A stretch of 16,273 nucleotides of DNA, from positions 1-16,273 of the forward strand of contig NZ_JALEXO010000269.1 in assembly GCF_022780145.1 (NCBI RefSeq), given 5' to 3'. The stretch is from Intestinibacter sp. Its GTDB lineage: Bacteria > Bacillota > Clostridia > Peptostreptococcales > Peptostreptococcaceae. The notes below the pieces were generated by a model, which was given only the letters and a program-made list of their open reading frames with translations, did no database searches and had not been told where the DNA came from. Below are positions 12,784 through 16,273 of this stretch, one piece after another. A program made the translations under genes and the position numbers. Within the stretch, counting starts at the first letter, position 1. Each line of letters begins with the position of its first letter.

Positions 12784-14346
12784 TTATACAAGGTTGTACT
12801 TATCGATTATTTTATTGAACTCCTCGCGATAATTTTGTGTCAAGGATTTAAAGTTGATATTTTTTTCCACAAGCTTTTCACTTATTTCGTATAGCATAGC
12901 TGGAATATCATCGCATTTAAATTCGCCTACAGTTTCACCTAATTTTGACTCACCTACAGCGAATTTGCCGTTTATACTCATTTCAAAGCAGTGTGTAGGG
13001 ATATTGTCGATTTTTTTCATTCTACCGGTAAACCCAATGCATCCTATTTGGTGAACCCCACAGGAATTTCCACATCCAGAGATATAGATTTTAGGCATTA
13101 CCTCTAGATTTTTATGGTCTCTGCTATTTATTTTAAAATGGGTTATTATATCCGAAAGCATTTTTTGGCTGTCGCAAATTCCCATTTGGCATATAGGTGT
13201 TCCTATACAGGAAATACTGTTTTCAAGCAGTGTTGAGCCGCTCGTATTTTCTGTGATTTCTAAAATTTTCTTGGCTTCGTTTCCATCTAGGTTGAGTATA
13301 TACATTTCCTCCATCATGCCGATTCTTATTATAGGATTTTTTATTTTATCTAGTTCATATAGCAAGGACTTCAAATTTTTTAATTTGTATATACCTCCGA
13401 CTGGATGAATATAGACTGTATATAAATTTGGCTGCTTTTGCTTTATTAATCTAGGATTTGTGCAGTCTATAGGTGAACCTTCTTTATTATAATCTATAGG
13501 AGTTGGGTTTATTTTTAAATTTTTACTTTGCTTTTGTTCGTCTACGTATTTTTTGAATTTATTTATGAATTCCTCTTCACCAAAATCTTCTACTAAATAT
13601 CTTAATCTAGCTCTATTTTTGTTTTCGTAGTTTCCCTCCTTTGCAAAAAATTCTGTAAGACCCTCTACGTAATAAAGCACGTCGCAAGTATTCACTAGCT
13701 CGTCAAGCTTTATGCCAAGTCGAGGATTTCTGCCGAGACCTCCTCCTACGTACAATTTAAAATACGGCTTACCGTTTTTAGTAGTAGCTACGAATCCCAA
13801 ATCCTGAACAGTTGCATGTGCAAAATCTTTATCAGAGCTTGAGTAAGAGACCTTGAGCTTTCTAGGGAGATGATAAGTCGTAATTTTATTTAAAAAATAC
13901 TTATCAGTAGCTAGAGCATATGGAGTCACATCGAAGATATCCTCTGTATCAACTCCAGACAGAGGTGATAGACCTACATTTCTAGGGTAATTTCCACCGC
14001 CCCCTCTTGTAAATATACATTTTTCTATACCGGTTTTCATTATATCAACGACTGCATCTACATCTAAATCATGTAATTGTATCGCCTGTCTAGTTGTCAA
14101 GTGTATAGACTCTAAGTTGTGTTTATTTGCCATTTGGTATATAGTATGTAGCTGACATCTAGATATAACACCACATGAGGTTCTAAGTCTTATCATAAAT
14201 GATTTTTTATCTCTTTGGGCGTATACACCGTATCCACCGGAGAAGCTTTTGTACTGCATTTTAGATATATTTCCATTTAAAAAATTTAAAGTGTAATCCT
14301 TAAATTCAGGTAATTCATTTAATAATGTTTTTTTAAAATTATTCAT
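12784..14346 (-). CDS. Siroheme [4Fe-4S] nitrite/sulfite reductase
   Basis: A 520-residue enzyme of the ferredoxin-dependent nitrite/sulfite reductase family, which performs the six-electron reduction of nitrite to ammonia or sulfite to sulfide. Two ferredoxin-like half domains and two siroheme/[4Fe-4S] domains can be traced. The first substrate/siroheme-binding segment is HLTTRQAIQLHDL (82-94), with GGGGNYPRN at 115-123. The cluster and siroheme cysteines are intact as CX5C (C380, C386 in CIGTPIC) and CX3C (C425, C429 in CGNSC). Whether the substrate is nitrite or sulfite cannot be decided from this. The start at 14346 follows AGGCGGTG at a spacing of 4 nt. No siroheme synthesis gene, electron-donor subunit or transporter is adjacent, so it is a stand-alone gene. 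Its 277-nt upstream region has a minus-strand hairpin with a T run and a 12-bp direct repeat, hinting at regulation. Confidence 0.92.
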   Translation of the reverse strand: MNNFKKTLLNELPEFKDYTLNFLNGNISKMQYKSFSGGYGVYAQRDKKSFMIRLRTSCGVISRCQLHTIYQMANKHNLESIHLTTRQAIQLHDLDVDAVVDIMKTGIEKCIFTRGGGGNYPRNVGLSPLSGVDTEDIFDVTPYALATDKYFLNKITTYHLPRKLKVSYSSSDKDFAHATVQDLGFVATTKNGKPYFKLYVGGGLGRNPRLGIKLDELVNTCDVLYYVEGLTEFFAKEGNYENKNRARLRYLVEDFGEEEFINKFKKYVDEQKQSKNLKINPTPIDYNKEGSPIDCTNPRLIKQKQPNLYTVYIHPVGGIYKLKNLKSLLYELDKIKNPIIRIGMMEEMYILNLDGNEAKKILEITENTSGSTLLENSISCIGTPICQMGICDSQKMLSDIITHFKINSRDHKNLEVMPKIYISGCGNSCGVHQIGCIGFTGRMKKIDNIPTHCFEMSINGKFAVGESKLGETVGEFKCDDIPAMLYEISEKLVEKNINFKSLTQNYREEFNKIIDKYNLV

Positions 14347-14492
14347 AAAACACCGCCTACTTTAAAATCAATATTTTATATGTTTAGTATTATTTCCAAA
14401 AAAAATAATTTTATCCTATAAAATATATAAATTTCTGATATATCTATTCGAAAAATATTTATTTTTAAAATCAATTACTTTTATATCTAATT

Positions 14493-14520
14493 AAAAAAAT
14501 ACCATGCTAAATGAATGGTA
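14493..14520 (-). terminator. Terminator-like hairpin upstream of the reductase gene
   Basis: Read on the minus strand, TACCAT pairs with ATGGTA (6 bp, 9-nt loop) and runs into seven T residues. It lies about 150 nt before the reductase start, with no minus-strand gene upstream of it in the window. It may stop antisense or leader transcription toward the reductase, or be a leader attenuator. The stem is short. Confidence 0.5.
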
Positions 14521-14580
14521 AAATATGCAAATATTCAACTTTTGACATATATATATAAGATATGATAAATTATATAAGTA

Positions 14581-14589
14581 TGTTATAAT
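14581..14589 (+). promoter_or_regulatory. Extended -10 promoter of the DUF6398-TPR gene
   Basis: TGTTATAAT gives a perfect TATAAT with the TGn extension, 35 nt before the chosen start. A good TTGACA at 14542-14547 is too far away for this -10 box; it could pair with a weaker -10 (TAAATT, 14566-14571), suggesting two overlapping promoters. Confidence 0.5.
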
Positions 14590-14623
14590 AATATAGGTTA
14601 AAGATTTGATATGGGAGGATATG

Positions 14624-15700
14624 ATGAAGGACAGAATTAATGAAATTAGAGATGCAATAATAGAATATTGTAAACAAAATTTAAATGAACAATATAAAGA
14701 TATGAGTCTAGATGTTTTAAAAAAAATAGAACAAAAAGACCAAGATTTATTGAATTCATCTAGATGCGATATATGGGTAGCTTCTATATTAAATATAGTA
14801 TTAGAAGATAACGAAATGTTTAAAAGAAAACACCCTATGTACATAACTAAAAAGGCTTTTTCTGAAAAAACAGGAGTTAGCTCAAAAACTATAAAAAGCA
14901 AATCAGAAATTTTAAGAAATTTACTCGATGAAAATCAAGAAGTTGCATCTGAAAAAGAAGCAGAAAAAGTAGAAGAAGTACAAAATGATAAAGCTCAAAG
15001 CTCAAAGATAGAAACTGTAAATCTTGAAGATATAAAATTAGAGCCTCAAAAAGAATTAACTGAAGAAGAGCTTAAAGAATCAAAATACAAAGCTCTAATG
15101 GGATTAGCACATGAGGATTTACCTTTTGCAGATAGATTAGAATATTTACAAGAAGCTATGGCAGTTGCAAAAGAAATGATACAAGACGAAGAAAATACAA
15201 CTAATTATTGGCATAATGTTTCTGCTAGACCATATATGATAGCATCACAAGATTTGGCGGTTTTATTGATGACTTATAAAAATTACGAAGAAGCGAGATC
15301 TATATTAGAATTACTATTAGATATGGACGAAGAGGATAACCAAGGAAATAGATTTAAATTGATTCATATATTAATAAAACAAAACGATAGAAAAGCTGTA
15401 AATGAATTGTTCTTAAGATTTAAAAATGAAGACTCTGCTCAATGGGATTATTTTAAAGGTTTATATTACTTCAAAAACGGAAATCTATACTTTGCTAAGG
15501 ATTCAGTAAAATCAGGAGTTAAGAAAAATAAATACATAGGATTATTTTTAATGCAATGGACTGCTGCTTTAAGAATGTCTGGTTCAATAATTGATCCTGT
15601 ATTATACACAGAAGCTACTTATTACTACAATGAAAACTTCGAATTATGGAAAGAAACAGATGGAGCATTAAAATGGTTAGTTAATGCTGTAATAAAATAA
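14624..15700 (+). CDS. DUF6398-like domain protein with C-terminal TPR (ST7-like) region
   Basis: A 358-residue cytoplasmic protein in three parts. Residues 8-102 resemble DUF6398: IIEYCKQNLNEQYKDM, then SSRCDIWVASILNIVL, then FSEKTGVSSKTIKSKSEIL, which ends in a helix-turn-helix-like unit. Residues 103-150 are an acidic, low-complexity linker rich in Glu and Lys. Residues 150-358 are helical repeats of the TPR/ST7-like kind, with ARPYM (201-205), YEEARSILELLLDMDEEDNQ (221-240) and SAQWDYFKGLYYFKNG. Such architectures suggest a scaffold or regulator, with the N-terminal part possibly binding nucleic acid; the function is not known to me. ATG 14624 follows GGAGG (14614-14618) by 5 nt; ATG 14621 is closer than ideal and a TTG at 14606 precedes the site. 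It is monocistronic, with its own promoter and a terminator at 15699. Domain assignments are from memory, without a search. Confidence 0.75.
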   Translation: MKDRINEIRDAIIEYCKQNLNEQYKDMSLDVLKKIEQKDQDLLNSSRCDIWVASILNIVLEDNEMFKRKHPMYITKKAFSEKTGVSSKTIKSKSEILRNLLDENQEVASEKEAEKVEEVQNDKAQSSKIETVNLEDIKLEPQKELTEEELKESKYKALMGLAHEDLPFADRLEYLQEAMAVAKEMIQDEENTTNYWHNVSARPYMIASQDLAVLLMTYKNYEEARSILELLLDMDEEDNQGNRFKLIHILIKQNDRKAVNELFLRFKNEDSAQWDYFKGLYYFKNGNLYFAKDSVKSGVKKNKYIGLFLMQWTAALRMSGSIIDPVLYTEATYYYNENFELWKETDGALKWLVNAVIK

Positions 15701-15723
15701 AAAGGCTATTTAATAGCCTTTTT
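15699..15723. terminator. Bidirectional terminator between the DUF6398-TPR gene and the PTS IIC gene
   Basis: AAAAAGGCTA (15699-15708) pairs perfectly with TAGCCTTTTT (15714-15723) around a 5-nt loop. T runs occur on both strands, since the stem itself ends in five A-T pairs. It overlaps the last bases of the TPR gene and lies 26 nt past the end of the convergent gene. Confidence 0.88.
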
Positions 15724-15748
15724 GTTTTATTTAATATAAATTTAATTT

Positions 15749-16273
15749 CTAGATATCTAATTTTAAATCACCAGGTTTTATCCAGTTTTTAGATCTCATA
15801 AATTCTGATATTATCAAAGTCACTACAGCAGGTAGTATGAAGTTTAGTAGTAAAATTCCAACCCACATCATCATTCCACCTTTTCCAGCTTCAGTCATGG
15901 CTGTAACTGTACCGAATTGTCCGACTAGACCGCATGTACCCATACCAGAACCTATAGGAATATTTTCCATTTTAAATACTACAGTAGATAGAGGCCCTAA
16001 AATCGCTGATGCTAATGTTGGAGGAATCCATATCTTCCAGTTTTTTATGATATTAGGCATTTGTAGCATTGATGTACCTAGACCTTGTGCAAATAATCCA
16101 CCTACACCATTTTCTTTAAAGCTCATAACAGCAAATCCTACCATTTGGCAGCAGCATCCAACTGTAGCAGCTCCTCCTGCAAGTCCACTAAGACTCAACA
16201 TTATACATATAGCGGCACTACTTATTGGAAGAGTTAAAGCAATTCCAACTAGTACAGATACTATTACACCCAT
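15749..16273 (-). CDS. PTS_EIIC_2-type sugar transporter subunit IIC (partial, 5' end off window)
   Basis: The C-terminal 174 residues of a polytopic membrane protein; the gene enters from the right edge. The Met at the edge is the last codon available and looks internal, because the family is about twice this length. Hydrophobic helices alternate with conserved glycine-rich loops: LTLPISSAAICIML, GGAATVGCCCQMVGF, GLGTSMLQMPNIIKN, WIPPTLASAILGPLS and GSGMGTCGLVGQFGT, ending in FMRSKNWIKPGDLKLDI. These match the PTS_EIIC_2 group of stand-alone IIC-like proteins, often annotated as PTS sugar transporter subunit IIC. They lack EIIA and EIIB partners in the gene itself, and their sugar (if any) is unclear. 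It ends in a terminator shared with the convergent TPR gene. Confidence 0.85.
   Translation of the reverse strand: MGVIVSVLVGIALTLPISSAAICIMLSLSGLAGGAATVGCCCQMVGFAVMSFKENGVGGLFAQGLGTSMLQMPNIIKNWKIWIPPTLASAILGPLSTVVFKMENIPIGSGMGTCGLVGQFGTVTAMTEAGKGGMMMWVGILLLNFILPAVVTLIISEFMRSKNWIKPGDLKLDI

Noticed and set aside
15749..16273. Reading the Met at the right edge as the true start of a short PTS IIC protein.
   Set aside because: The frame is still open at the window end, and the visible part matches only the C-terminal half of the family.

Overview
The window is about 16.3 kb of AT-rich DNA. It has heavy use of ATA and AGA codons, strong GGAGG-type ribosome binding sites and intrinsic terminators between most units. 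This fits a low-GC Firmicute of class Clostridia, probably close to Peptostreptococcaceae; the taxonomic call is an inference from gene content and codon use.

Layout, left to right. (1) DNA topoisomerase III (topB, +). (2) A fructose PTS block (+): a PRD regulator carrying its own EIIB and EIIA modules, then 1-phosphofructokinase (fruK) and the fused fructose EIIABC permease (fruA), closed by a strong terminator. The 217-nt gap before fruK holds two tandem inverted repeats, a candidate promoter and a candidate catabolite-repression (cre) site. (3) A flavin amine-oxidase-type oxidoreductase with a C-terminal Rieske [2Fe-2S] domain (+). (4) A minus-strand HsdR_N-type nuclease gene split by a -1 frameshift exactly at an AAAAAAC heptamer. 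Divergent from it are a 95-aa orphan and an RNase Z-like metallo-beta-lactamase-fold hydrolase (+). The sampled part of this stretch is more AT-rich than fruA and looks like accessory DNA. (5) A membrane-anchored PrsA/SurA-type foldase and a small cupin (+). (6) A siroheme [4Fe-4S] nitrite/sulfite reductase (-), convergent with the cupin. (7) A DUF6398-like plus TPR/ST7-like protein (+). (8) The C-terminal half of a PTS_EIIC_2-type membrane protein (-), which runs off the right edge.

Working together: fruA imports and phosphorylates fructose to fructose-1-phosphate, fruK makes fructose-1,6-bisphosphate, and the adjacent PTS-sensing regulator is the obvious controller. The other genes look like separate transcription units with their own terminators. 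Convergent pairs share bidirectional hairpins at about 8.9, 12.76 and 15.7 kb. No tRNA, rRNA, CRISPR array, insertion sequence or attachment site was seen, and no gap between genes exceeds 300 nt. Much is housekeeping. The parts most worth a second look are the frameshifted nuclease with its slippery heptamer, the DUF6398-TPR protein, the MBL protein lacking one expected ligand, and the regulatory DNA before fruK and the reductase gene.
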